Positions 1 to 6,385 of a DNA stretch of 12,885 nucleotides are shown here, one piece after another. The DNA is from Terrimesophilobacter sp036565765 (GTDB taxonomy: Bacteria; Actinomycetota; Actinomycetes; Actinomycetales; Microbacteriaceae). The stretch's first letter is position 1; each line of letters opens with the position of its first letter. The notes beneath the pieces are model-generated. The model did no database searches. It was given only the letters and a program-made list of their open reading frames with translations, and was not told the DNA's origin. Location: NCBI RefSeq assembly GCF_036565765.1, contig NZ_DATCXP010000254.1; one strand, 5' to 3'. The position numbers and the translations under genes were made by a program.

Positions 1-179
1 TGCGCTGCCGCTTTTCCGTGCGCCCGACCGCTGATGTCCACCCGGTGTGGAGGATGGCTGTACACAGTCGACGTCGCAATCGACCAACCCTCAACCCGAA
101 CTGTAAACATGTTTCTACACACAGGGGGAATTCGGCAAAACCGCTGATCAGGGTTTGAATCCAGCCGCAAATTGCTTAG

Positions 180-324
180 TTCTCCACAGGCCAGTCCACA
201 GCTTGCCCACATCGCCGTCGGCGTTTCGCGCAAATCGCTAACAGGTCTGTCCACAGGGCCAGTTGTCGATGGGGTGCGCTTGTTCCTATGGTGTAGCAGC
301 GCCATGTGGGGTGGGGTCTCCACA
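180..324 (+). promoter_or_regulatory. Candidate DnaA-box cluster
   Basis: Five same-strand 9-mers end in CCACA: TTCTCCACA (180-188), CAGTCCACA (192-200), TTGCCCACA (203-211), CTGTCCACA (247-255) and GTCTCCACA (316-324). The first, third and fourth differ by one base from the actinobacterial DnaA box TTGTCCACA; none is exact. Start-to-start distances of the first four are 12, 11 and 44 nt, close to whole helical turns, so the sites would face the same side of the DNA. Known: DnaA binds such boxes at oriC and at regulatory loci. Inferred: DnaA may bind here to control dnaB or titrate initiator. The alternative is chance clustering or a different TCCACA-binding regulator. Confidence 0.4.
263..292 (+). 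promoter_or_regulatory. Possible dnaB promoter
   Basis: TTGTCG (263-268) and TATGGT (287-292) are separated by 18 nt, a loose match to -35/-10 elements. Transcription would start near 299, giving a leader of about 158 nt. It sits between the fourth and fifth DnaA-like boxes, which would allow repression or activation by a bound protein. The -10 departs from TANNNT only by having TATGGT's preferred T at the last position, but the -35 is weak; the long leader is also a mark against it. Confidence 0.3.
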
Positions 325-456
325 ATGGCGGTGGATGTCCTGGGTGCTCGGTAGAACTGTGGCTAGAAGGATCGCAGATCTGCTGCGCCCTGATTCCACG
401 CGTCCGGTGGTCAGGCGCGGTATCGTCCGAATGTGTGGAACCCGGGAGGGGTGTGA

Positions 457-1833
457 ATGTCGATAGCCCATCTTGGTCTGGCCGGCGATCAGCGGCAGTC
501 GGGGGACTCCCGTCAGTCGGAGCGCACACCTCCACACGACCTCCTCGCCGAGCAGAGTGCGATCGGCGGCATGCTTCTGAGCAAGGATGCCGTCGCCGAC
601 GTGATCGAAACGGTCCGCGCGAACGATTTCTACATCCCGAAGCACGAGATCATCTTCGACGCGATCCTCACCCTCTATTCGCACGGTGAGCCGACCGACG
701 TCATCGCTGTCACGGACGAGCTGACGAAGTCGGGGGAGCTCGGGCGTGCCGGCGGGGCCGAGTACCTGCACACCCTCACCGGGCTCGTACCCACCGCGGC
801 GAACGCGGGCTTCTATGGGAACATCGTCGCCGAGAAGGCCGTGCTGCGGCGTCTCGTGGAGGCGGGAACCCGCATCGTGCAGATGGGCTACGCGAGCGAA
901 GGCGAGGTCGTCGACCTCGTGAACAACGCGCAGGCCGAGATCTACAGCGTCACCGGCGGCGTCGATGCCGAGGACTTCGTCCCCCTCACCGAGGCCGTCA
1001 CCACCGCGATCGACGAGATCGAAGCCGCGAAGGGCCGCGACGGGCTCATGACCGGCGTTCCGACCGGATTCGCCGAACTCGACGAGCTCACGAACGGGCT
1101 GCACCCAGGGCAGCTCATCATCGTCGCTGCGCGGCCGGCTCTCGGCAAGTCGACGCTCGCCCTCGATTTCGCCCGTGCGGCATCCATCAGGCACGGCCTG
1201 CCGTCGATCATCTTCTCGCTCGAGATGGGCAGGAGCGAGATCGCCATGCGTCTGCTGTCCGCGGAGTCCTCGGTGCCGCTGCAGGGTATGCGCAAGGGAA
1301 CTGTCGACAGCCGGGACTGGACGAACATCGCCACCACGCGCGGCAGGATCAACGACGCGCCGCTGTACATCGACGACAGCCCGAACATGACCCTCGTGGA
1401 GATCCGGGCGAAGTGCCGTCGGCTCAAGCAGAAGGTCGGGCTCAAGATGGTGGTGATCGACTACCTGCAGCTCATGACGAGCGGAAAGCGCGTCGAGTCC
1501 CGCCAGCAGGAGGTGAGCGAGTTCTCCCGCGCCCTCAAGCTGCTCGCGAAGGAACTCCAGGTTCCGGTCATCGCGCTGTCCCAGTTGAACCGTGGCCCGG
1601 AGCAGCGATCCGACAAGATGCCGGCGCTCTCCGACCTGCGTGAGTCGGGATCGCTCGAGCAGGATGCCGACATGGTCATCCTGCTGCACCGCGAGAGCGC
1701 CTACGAGAAGGACAACCCGCGCGCCGGCGAGGCCGACTTCATCGTCGCGAAGCACCGCAATGGGCCGACGAAGACGATCACGGTCGCGTTCCAGGGTCAC
1801 TTCTCGCGCTTCCAGGACATGGCCGCGATCTAG
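457..1833 (+). CDS. dnaB: Replicative DNA helicase DnaB
   Basis: Hexameric ATP-dependent helicase that unwinds DNA ahead of the replication fork and recruits primase. The 458 residues match the usual family length. The N-terminal all-helical DnaB domain spans about 27-130. The RecA-like ATPase domain from about 195 shows Walker A ARPALGKST (225-233, with K231 and S232), SLEM with the catalytic Glu at 256, Walker B VVIDYLQL (332-339), the SQLNRGPEQR region (375-384) and the DLRESGSLEQDAD segment (393-405) typical of the family. These blocks are contiguous, so no intein interrupts them, unlike some mycobacterial dnaB genes. The start is fixed by GGGAGGGG (444-451) 5 nt before ATG. The first 26 residues are a variable extension. 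Nothing downstream looks co-transcribed, since the next gene has its own promoter. Confidence 0.98.
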   Translation: MSIAHLGLAGDQRQSGDSRQSERTPPHDLLAEQSAIGGMLLSKDAVADVIETVRANDFYIPKHEIIFDAILTLYSHGEPTDVIAVTDELTKSGELGRAGGAEYLHTLTGLVPTAANAGFYGNIVAEKAVLRRLVEAGTRIVQMGYASEGEVVDLVNNAQAEIYSVTGGVDAEDFVPLTEAVTTAIDEIEAAKGRDGLMTGVPTGFAELDELTNGLHPGQLIIVAARPALGKSTLALDFARAASIRHGLPSIIFSLEMGRSEIAMRLLSAESSVPLQGMRKGTVDSRDWTNIATTRGRINDAPLYIDDSPNMTLVEIRAKCRRLKQKVGLKMVVIDYLQLMTSGKRVESRQQEVSEFSRALKLLAKELQVPVIALSQLNRGPEQRSDKMPALSDLRESGSLEQDADMVILLHRESAYEKDNPRAGEADFIVAKHRNGPTKTITVAFQGHFSRFQDMAAI

Positions 1834-1906
1834 CACCGCCGCCCAGGACTCCCGAGTGTTGGTCGTTCGGACGAATGAGGGCGCCGAGGCATCCACGCTC
1901 GTCCGA

Positions 1907-1934
1907 TTGGCTGTCATTGGAGGTACTGCATAAT
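1907..1934 (+). promoter_or_regulatory. Leaderless promoter of the serine hydrolase gene
   Basis: TTGGCT (1907-1912) and CATAAT (1929-1934) are spaced by 16 nt. Six nucleotides after the -10 lies ATG at 1941, so the transcript would begin at or next to the start codon. A GGAGG at 1919-1923 has no start codon at a usable distance and lies inside the spacer, so it is probably not a ribosome site. Confidence 0.55.
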
Positions 1935-1940
1935 CGGATA

Positions 1941-2882
1941 ATGGCGGTCGTGCACGGGATCCAGGCGGGCGTCGAGGCCTTCGCCAGAATCGCGGCTGCT
2001 CGCGGGTTCGGGATCGATGGCGTCGTCGTGGATACGGACGGACGGGCGCCCGTTGAGCGGCACTGGACGCCTGACCTGCGGCGTGACGTATTCTCCGTCT
2101 CCAAGACATTCACCTCGGTGGCGATAGGCCTTGCCGAGGCCGAGGGACTGCTCGAGCTCGACGACACGGTTCTCAGCCACCTGCCGGAGTTCGCTTCTAC
2201 CGCGGCACCGGGAGTGGAGAAGATCACGGTGGGGCAGCTGCTGACCATGACCTCCGGCATCGTCTATCGGTGGAGTGATCCCGACGGCGATCACCCTGGT
2301 GACGCAGCCCAGCACATCCTGGCGACACCGCTCGGTGCCGAGCCGGGTATTCAGTTCGCCTACCGGGGCAGCAGCACGTACCTGCTGAGTCGCATCATCC
2401 ACGCGTGCTCGGGCAGCGATCTGAGAGACTACCTGTTGCCGCGGCTATTCGCCCCGCTGGGAATCCGTCATCCGCAGTGGCTTCGGTGTCCGCTGGGGTT
2501 CTCCATGGGCGCGGTCGGCCTGCAGCTGCGCACGGTCGAGATCGCCCGCCTCGGACGCACCTTGCTCGATGGGGGTCGCTATGACGGGCAGCAGGTCGTT
2601 CCACCCGACTACGTGGCTTCGATGCCGTCCGACAGCGTTGCCGCAGAAGGCCATCGGCCGACGGGTGCGACAGAGCCCGTCCACGGTGCGCGCTATGGCC
2701 GTCACGTGTGGCTGTGCGGGCGTGACGACGCGTGGCGCATGGATGGGATCTTCGGCCAGTTCAGCGTCATCCTCCCGCGACAGCGGGCTTGCGTGACCGT
2801 GACGGCACAGTATGACGGGACGACTTCGGACATCCTCGAGGCGATCTGGTCTGCCATTGTTCCAACCCTGGAGCCTCGGTGA
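1941..2882 (+). CDS. Serine hydrolase, beta-lactamase/PBP-like (class C) family
   Basis: Predicted cytoplasmic serine hydrolase of the beta-lactamase-related fold, a family that includes esterases, D-aminopeptidases and other peptidases as well as class C beta-lactamases; the substrate cannot be told. The 313 residues carry the nucleophile motif S-V-S-K (S52, K55) inside FSVSKTFTSVAIG, the conserved LLTMTSGI (about 100-107), a tyrosine motif YRGS (Y141) where the family usually has YxN or YSN, and GIFGQF (269-274) in the position of the C-terminal HxG/KTG-like strand. There is no signal peptide or membrane helix. An in-frame ATG at 1875 exists but lacks a ribosome site. The ATG at 1941 sits 6 nt behind a good -10, so a leaderless start is preferred. 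Codon use is less GC3-biased than in dnaB (ATA, ATT and TAT codons occur), as expected of a weakly expressed or acquired gene. Confidence 0.85.
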   Translation: MAVVHGIQAGVEAFARIAAARGFGIDGVVVDTDGRAPVERHWTPDLRRDVFSVSKTFTSVAIGLAEAEGLLELDDTVLSHLPEFASTAAPGVEKITVGQLLTMTSGIVYRWSDPDGDHPGDAAQHILATPLGAEPGIQFAYRGSSTYLLSRIIHACSGSDLRDYLLPRLFAPLGIRHPQWLRCPLGFSMGAVGLQLRTVEIARLGRTLLDGGRYDGQQVVPPDYVASMPSDSVAAEGHRPTGATEPVHGARYGRHVWLCGRDDAWRMDGIFGQFSVILPRQRACVTVTAQYDGTTSDILEAIWSAIVPTLEPR

Positions 2883-2901
2883 GCGGCAGATCTGTGTGAT
2901 C

Positions 2902-2914
2902 GCTGATATTCAGC
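2902..2914. promoter_or_regulatory. Perfect inverted repeat before the desaturase gene
   Basis: GCTGA-TAT-TCAGC is a perfect 5-bp inverted repeat with a 3-nt centre, 20 nt after the hydrolase stop and 54 nt before the desaturase ATG. No T-run follows, so it is not a typical terminator. It lies just upstream of a weak -10 candidate TAACCT (2936-2941), where an operator could sit. A second short repeat, GAGC-N6-GCTC, is at 2922-2935. Function is inference only. Confidence 0.25.
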
Positions 2915-2968
2915 AACCGTGGAGCGAACCAGCTCTAACCTGTTTCCACAATCCGCAGAACCCGCCGA

Positions 2969-4090
2969 ATGAGTTCTGAGTTCGCAGGTCTCATGAGTGA
3001 GTTCCAGCCCCAAATATCAATCGATTTCGCCCCGACACGGGCCAGGGATGCCGCGGTCAATCCATACGTCGCCCTCTCGAAGCTCGTGCAGGCGGCCGGG
3101 CTGTTGCGCCGCCGTTACGGGTACTACTGGTCGAAGATCGCCGCGGTGCCGCTGCTGTACGCCGGCTGCATCCTCCTGTTCATCGTGATCGGCAACACCT
3201 GGTGGCAGCTCTTCACGGCGGTCCTGTTCGCGTTCCTGTTCACCCAGACCGCCTTCCTCGGCCACGACGCAGCACACCGGCAGATCTTCCGTTCGGGCAG
3301 ATGGAACGACTGGATCAGTGTCGTGATCGGCGACCTGTTCATCGGCATGAGCTACGGCTGGTGGCAGAACAAGCACACCCGTCACCATGCGAGTCCCAAT
3401 CAGGAGGGCGCGGATCCGGATATCGAACTCCCTGTGATCGCGTTCACGCCGGCGCAGGCTGCTGAGCACCGCAACCGGATCTCCCGCTGGCTCATCGCCA
3501 ACCAGGGGTGGCTGTTCTTCCCGATTCTGCTGCTCGAGGGGGTCTCGCTGCACCTGTCGAGTTTCAAGCGGGTGCTCAGTCGCGGCCGCGTCGAGCGCCG
3601 GTGGGTGGAGCTCGGCTTCCTCGTCACGCGGTTCGTCCTCTACCTCACGGTCGTCTTCTTCGTGCTGTCACCGGACAAGGCGGTGGTGTTCCTCGCCGTT
3701 CAGCTCGGCCTGTTCGGGTTCTACATGGGAATGTCGTTCGCACCGAACCACAAGGGAATGCCGCTGCTCGCACGAGACGCGAAGCTGGACTTCCTGCATC
3801 ATCAGGTCATGCTGAGCAGGAACATCCGAGGCAGTCGTGTCCTCTCCTTCCTGATGGGCGGCCTCAACTACCAGATCGAGCACCACCTATTCCCCTCCAT
3901 GGCTCGGCCGCATCTGCGGAAGGCCTCAGAGATCATCTCCGTGTTCTGCCGTGAGGAGGGCATCCCCTACACGGAGACACGGTTGCTGGAGTCGTACGGG
4001 ATCGTACTCAGGTACATCAACCGCGTCGGTCTGGGCGAGAAGGACCCGTTCGAGTGCCCGCTCCTCGTGAATCGGCAGATGATCGGGTAG
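2969..4090 (+). CDS. Membrane fatty acid desaturase (acyl-CoA/acyl-lipid type)
   Basis: Integral-membrane di-iron enzyme that would insert a cis double bond into fatty acyl chains using O2 and electrons from a ferredoxin or similar donor. In 373 residues it has the three histidine boxes: H-D-A-A-H (99-103), H-T-R-H-H (136-140) and Q-I-E-H-H (302-306, followed by LFPSM), plus N-H (260-261). Hydrophobic segments lie at about 56-76, 78-97, 180-194, 214-233 and 236-256, consistent with a four-helix core. The product probably adjusts membrane fluidity, for example in the cold (inference). An in-frame ATG at 2993 with AGG 4 nt upstream is a rival start, giving 365 residues; the extra eight residues look like a duplication of the MSEF sequence. 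No desaturase-specific electron-transfer gene is adjacent. Confidence 0.93.
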   Translation: MSSEFAGLMSEFQPQISIDFAPTRARDAAVNPYVALSKLVQAAGLLRRRYGYYWSKIAAVPLLYAGCILLFIVIGNTWWQLFTAVLFAFLFTQTAFLGHDAAHRQIFRSGRWNDWISVVIGDLFIGMSYGWWQNKHTRHHASPNQEGADPDIELPVIAFTPAQAAEHRNRISRWLIANQGWLFFPILLLEGVSLHLSSFKRVLSRGRVERRWVELGFLVTRFVLYLTVVFFVLSPDKAVVFLAVQLGLFGFYMGMSFAPNHKGMPLLARDAKLDFLHHQVMLSRNIRGSRVLSFLMGGLNYQIEHHLFPSMARPHLRKASEIISVFCREEGIPYTETRLLESYGIVLRYINRVGLGEKDPFECPLLVNRQMIG

Positions 4091-4103
4091 CTGCGCGTCG
4101 GCG

Positions 4104-4114
4104 TAAGCTGGACG
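4104..4114 (+). promoter_or_regulatory. Candidate -10 of the DUF308 operon
   Basis: TAAGCT (4104-4109) fits the actinobacterial -10 pattern TANNNT and continues as TAAGCTGGACG, nearly identical to TAGGCTGGACG before hisC. Transcription would start near 4116, about 34 nt before the GTG start at 4150. No convincing -35 is visible. The element lies just after the desaturase stop. Confidence 0.35.
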
Positions 4115-4149
4115 GGTCAGTTCAGGGTTGGTCGAGAGAAGGGTTTCGG

Positions 4150-4752
4150 GTGCCTCCAATTCCCGACCGAACCGCCTTTTGGCCGGTTCCGATCGCACGG
4201 GCGATCCCCGCGCTCGTGGTCGGACTCGTGATCACGTTCTCCGCGAACCACACGCCCCCGCTCGGGCTCGTGGCGTTCGGAGCGTTCGCCGTGCTCACCG
4301 GCCTGGTTCTCTGCTGGGGGGCGTTCCGGCTCTCGGATCGGGTGCTCCGCGGGGTCTCGATCGCCCAGGGCGCTGTCGCGGCCGTCCTCGGCGTCGTCGC
4401 GCTCGCGTTCACTACGAGCGGGCTCGGTCTCTTGCTGTTCCTCGTGACCGCGTTCGCAGCGGTGACCGGATTCCTCGAACTGTATGCCGGGCTGCGCGCG
4501 CGGGGACGGCATCCGTCCTCTCGGGATTGGCTGGCGGTGGGCGGCTTCACCGCTGTCGCGGCCCTCGTCTTCCTTCTGATCCCGCTGGACTCCGTGCAGA
4601 CGGTCGGCCTGATCGGCGCCTACGGCATCCTGGTCGGCCTGTTCCTCGTGATCGCTGGACTCTCACTCAAGTGGGCGAGCCCGGATGCCGCCGCGCGGAA
4701 CGCGGCGGGATCGGACGCTAACGTCTCCGAAACTTCAGAAAGCAAGGGTTGA
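4150..4752 (+). CDS. Six-helix membrane protein, DUF308/HdeD-like
   Basis: Small integral membrane protein of 200 residues with six hydrophobic helices at about 15-31, 37-59, 67-87, 91-113, 127-145 and 150-174, and a charged, Ala/Ser-rich cytoplasmic tail. The repeated Gly-rich helix pairs and the segment ending in FLELYAGLRARG resemble the DUF308/HdeD-type family, whose E. coli namesake is linked to acid resistance; no biochemical role can be assigned here. The GTG at 4150 is preferred because AGAAGGG (4136-4142) precedes it by 7 nt. An earlier in-frame ATG at 4054 would overlap the desaturase by 37 nt and has no ribosome site. It forms an operon with the next gene, whose start follows the stop after 1 nt. 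Confidence 0.75.
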   Translation: MPPIPDRTAFWPVPIARAIPALVVGLVITFSANHTPPLGLVAFGAFAVLTGLVLCWGAFRLSDRVLRGVSIAQGAVAAVLGVVALAFTTSGLGLLLFLVTAFAAVTGFLELYAGLRARGRHPSSRDWLAVGGFTAVAALVFLLIPLDSVQTVGLIGAYGILVGLFLVIAGLSLKWASPDAAARNAAGSDANVSETSESKG

Positions 4753-4753
4753 C

Positions 4754-4996
4754 ATGGTGACTCCCAGCCTCCGCGACAGGCTTCGCCCGCTCGAGCTGCT
4801 CGTGCTCTCCGGGATCATCGGTCTGTTCACCGGGCTCGTGATCCTGCTCACAACGCGTGAGTGGTGGCTCGCCGGGATCGGCCTCGGCGTCGCGTTCATC
4901 CTCGCGATCATGACGATCGCGCTGCTCGCCCTCTCGGCGAAACCGAACGCCGAAGAGCGCTACGACCTGGACGAGCAGGACCGCTCCCCGCACTGA
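4754..4996 (+). CDS. Small two-helix membrane protein, unknown function
   Basis: I do not recognise a named family. The 80 residues hold two hydrophobic helices (about 13-33 and 38-61) joined by a short TREWW turn. A basic N-terminus (RDRLRP) and an acidic, charged C-terminus (about 65-80) are both probably cytoplasmic. AAGGG (4744-4748) lies 5 nt before the ATG and inside the last codons of the DUF308 gene, so translation is probably coupled. A GTG directly after the ATG is a possible second start. The pairing suggests an accessory subunit or a protein of the same envelope function as its neighbour (inference). It ends 6 bp from the convergent purB stop. Confidence 0.72.
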   Translation: MVTPSLRDRLRPLELLVLSGIIGLFTGLVILLTTREWWLAGIGLGVAFILAIMTIALLALSAKPNAEERYDLDEQDRSPH

Positions 4997-5002
4997 CTCC
5001 GG

Positions 5003-6385
5003 CTACTCCGCGTAGCGGACCAGATCGCTCGCGAGCCCGACGTAGTCGGCGGGGGCGAGCCGCCGGAGCCGATGCTTCGCATCGGCCCCGATGTCGAGGC
5101 CGTCGATGAATTCCACGAGCTCGGCCTGCCCGATGCGCTTGCCCCGCGTCAGCCGCTTCAGCAGGTCGTACGGGTCGGTGATGGAGCTGCGCCCTGCCGC
5201 GATCTCGGCACGGACGACGGTCTGAATGGCCTCGGCGAGCACCTCCCAGTTCGCGTCGAGATCCTCCGCGAGGCGCTGCTCGTTCACCGCGATCTCGCCG
5301 AGCCCGCGCAGGATGTTGTCGATCGCGAGCAGGGAGTGGCCGAGTCCGACTCCGATGTTGCGTTGCGCGCTCGAATCGGTGAGGTCACGCTGAAGGCGGG
5401 AGGTGACGAGGGTTGCGGCAAGCGAGTCGAGGATCGCACAGGAGAGTTCGAGGTTGGCCTCGGCGTTCTCGAACCGGATCGGGTTGACCTTGTGCGGCAT
5501 GGTCGAGGATCCGGTGGCGCCGGGCTGCGGGATCTGCGTGAAGTAGCCCATCGAGATATAGGACCAGACATCCGTGCACAGGTTGTGCAGCACGCGATTC
5601 GTGTGGCTCACCCGCTGGTACAGCTCGGCCTGCCAGTCGTGCGACTCGATCTGCGTGGTGAGCGGATTCCACACGAGGCCGAGCGACTCGACGAACGACT
5701 TCGAGAGTGCTGCCCAGTCCTGCGAAGGGTCTGCGGCGAGATGGGCGGCGTAGGTCCCGGTCGCCCCGCTGAACTTGCCCAGGAACTCGGAGCGCTCGAT
5801 CTGGGCTTCCAGACGGCGAAGCCGGTACACGAACACCGCGAACTCCTTGCCGACCGTCGTGGGCGTGGCCGGCTGGCCGTGCGTATGCGCGAGCATCGGC
5901 ACCGCGCGGTGAGTCACGGCGCGCTCGCGGAGGGCGGAGATCACCGAGTGCAGCTTCGGCAGCCACACCTCGCGGAGCGCCGCGTCGATCGTGAGCGCGT
6001 AGGCCAGGTTGTTGACGTCCTCGCTCGTCATCGCGAAGTGGACGAGCTCGGCGACATTGTCGAGCCCCAGCGTCGTGAGGCGGCGGCGGATGAGGTACTC
6101 GACCGCCTTCACGTCGTGGCGGGTCGTCGCCTCGAGCTCGGCGAGTTCGTCGATGTCCGCCTGCCCGAAGTCCACCGCGATGCGACGGAGCGCCTGCTGC
6201 TGGGCGGAACCGAGCGGCGCCTGGCCGAACATCCGGCGATCGGTGAGGAACAGGAGCCACTCCACCTCGACCAGGATGCGCGCCCGGTTCAGGCCGGCCT
6301 CGGAGAGGTGCTCGCCGAGTCCGCCCATGGCGGCGCGGTAGCGGCCGTCGAGGGGGCTGATGGGCTGCTCGGGCAGTCGACTCAT
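5003..6385 (-). CDS. purB: Adenylosuccinate lyase
   Basis: Cytoplasmic homotetrameric lyase acting twice in purine synthesis: it removes fumarate from SAICAR to give AICAR and from adenylosuccinate to give AMP. The 460 residues fit the longer E. coli-like PurB form. Visible are an N-terminal SPLDGRY motif (10-16), FAMTSEDVNN (117-126), LAHTHGQPATPTT (165-177) with the likely general acid H169, and the flexible fumarase/aspartase signature loop GSSTMPHKVNP (292-302) with the catalytic serine at 293/294. The active-site residues are assigned by recall of the family alignment. The ATG at 6385 overlaps the phosphatase stop as ATGA, and GGAGAG (6395-6390) precedes it by 4 nt. Expression therefore depends on the upstream gene's promoter. 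Confidence 0.98.
   Translation of the reverse strand: MSRLPEQPISPLDGRYRAAMGGLGEHLSEAGLNRARILVEVEWLLFLTDRRMFGQAPLGSAQQQALRRIAVDFGQADIDELAELEATTRHDVKAVEYLIRRRLTTLGLDNVAELVHFAMTSEDVNNLAYALTIDAALREVWLPKLHSVISALRERAVTHRAVPMLAHTHGQPATPTTVGKEFAVFVYRLRRLEAQIERSEFLGKFSGATGTYAAHLAADPSQDWAALSKSFVESLGLVWNPLTTQIESHDWQAELYQRVSHTNRVLHNLCTDVWSYISMGYFTQIPQPGATGSSTMPHKVNPIRFENAEANLELSCAILDSLAATLVTSRLQRDLTDSSAQRNIGVGLGHSLLAIDNILRGLGEIAVNEQRLAEDLDANWEVLAEAIQTVVRAEIAAGRSSITDPYDLLKRLTRGKRIGQAELVEFIDGLDIGADAKHRLRRLAPADYVGLASDLVRYAE

Larger units (their letters stand above)
1..456. other. Gene-free region upstream of dnaB, rich in DnaA-box-like words
   Basis: No open frame here has a credible start, ribosome site and codon pattern. 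The stretch is less GC-rich than the genes, with an A/T-rich patch around 101-180. It contains nine CCACA or TGTGG pentamers counting both strands: CCACA at 184, 196, 207, 251 and 320, TGTGG at 46, 305, 358 and 434. About one would be expected by chance. It also has a perfect 10-bp palindrome AAACATGTTT (105-114) and a TCCAC-N5-GTGGA inverted repeat (37-51). In actinobacteria dnaB often follows rplI, so position 1 may lie just past that gene, but no rplI sequence is visible. A sigma-70-like promoter candidate for dnaB lies inside. Confidence 0.7.

Noticed and set aside
172..354. Small plus-strand frame (60 codons) before dnaB
   Set aside because: TTG start without a ribosome site, and no coding-like third-position pattern; it lies in the TCCACA-rich region.
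1..456. The chromosomal origin oriC
   Set aside because: DnaA-like boxes are present but none is exact, and neither dnaA nor dnaN flanks the region; dnaB adjacency alone does not make an origin.
1129..1680. Intein inside dnaB
   Set aside because: Checked because some actinobacterial dnaB genes carry inteins; Walker A, Walker B and later motifs are at normal spacing in a 458-residue protein.
1863..1874. TCGT-TCGG-ACGA hairpin after dnaB as a terminator
   Set aside because: Only 4 bp of stem and no T-run; too weak to call.
286..2109. Long minus-strand open frame (607 codons) opposite dnaB
   Set aside because: Low-complexity Arg/Asp/Glu/Val-rich product typical of antisense frames in GC-rich genes; dnaB on the other strand is unambiguous.
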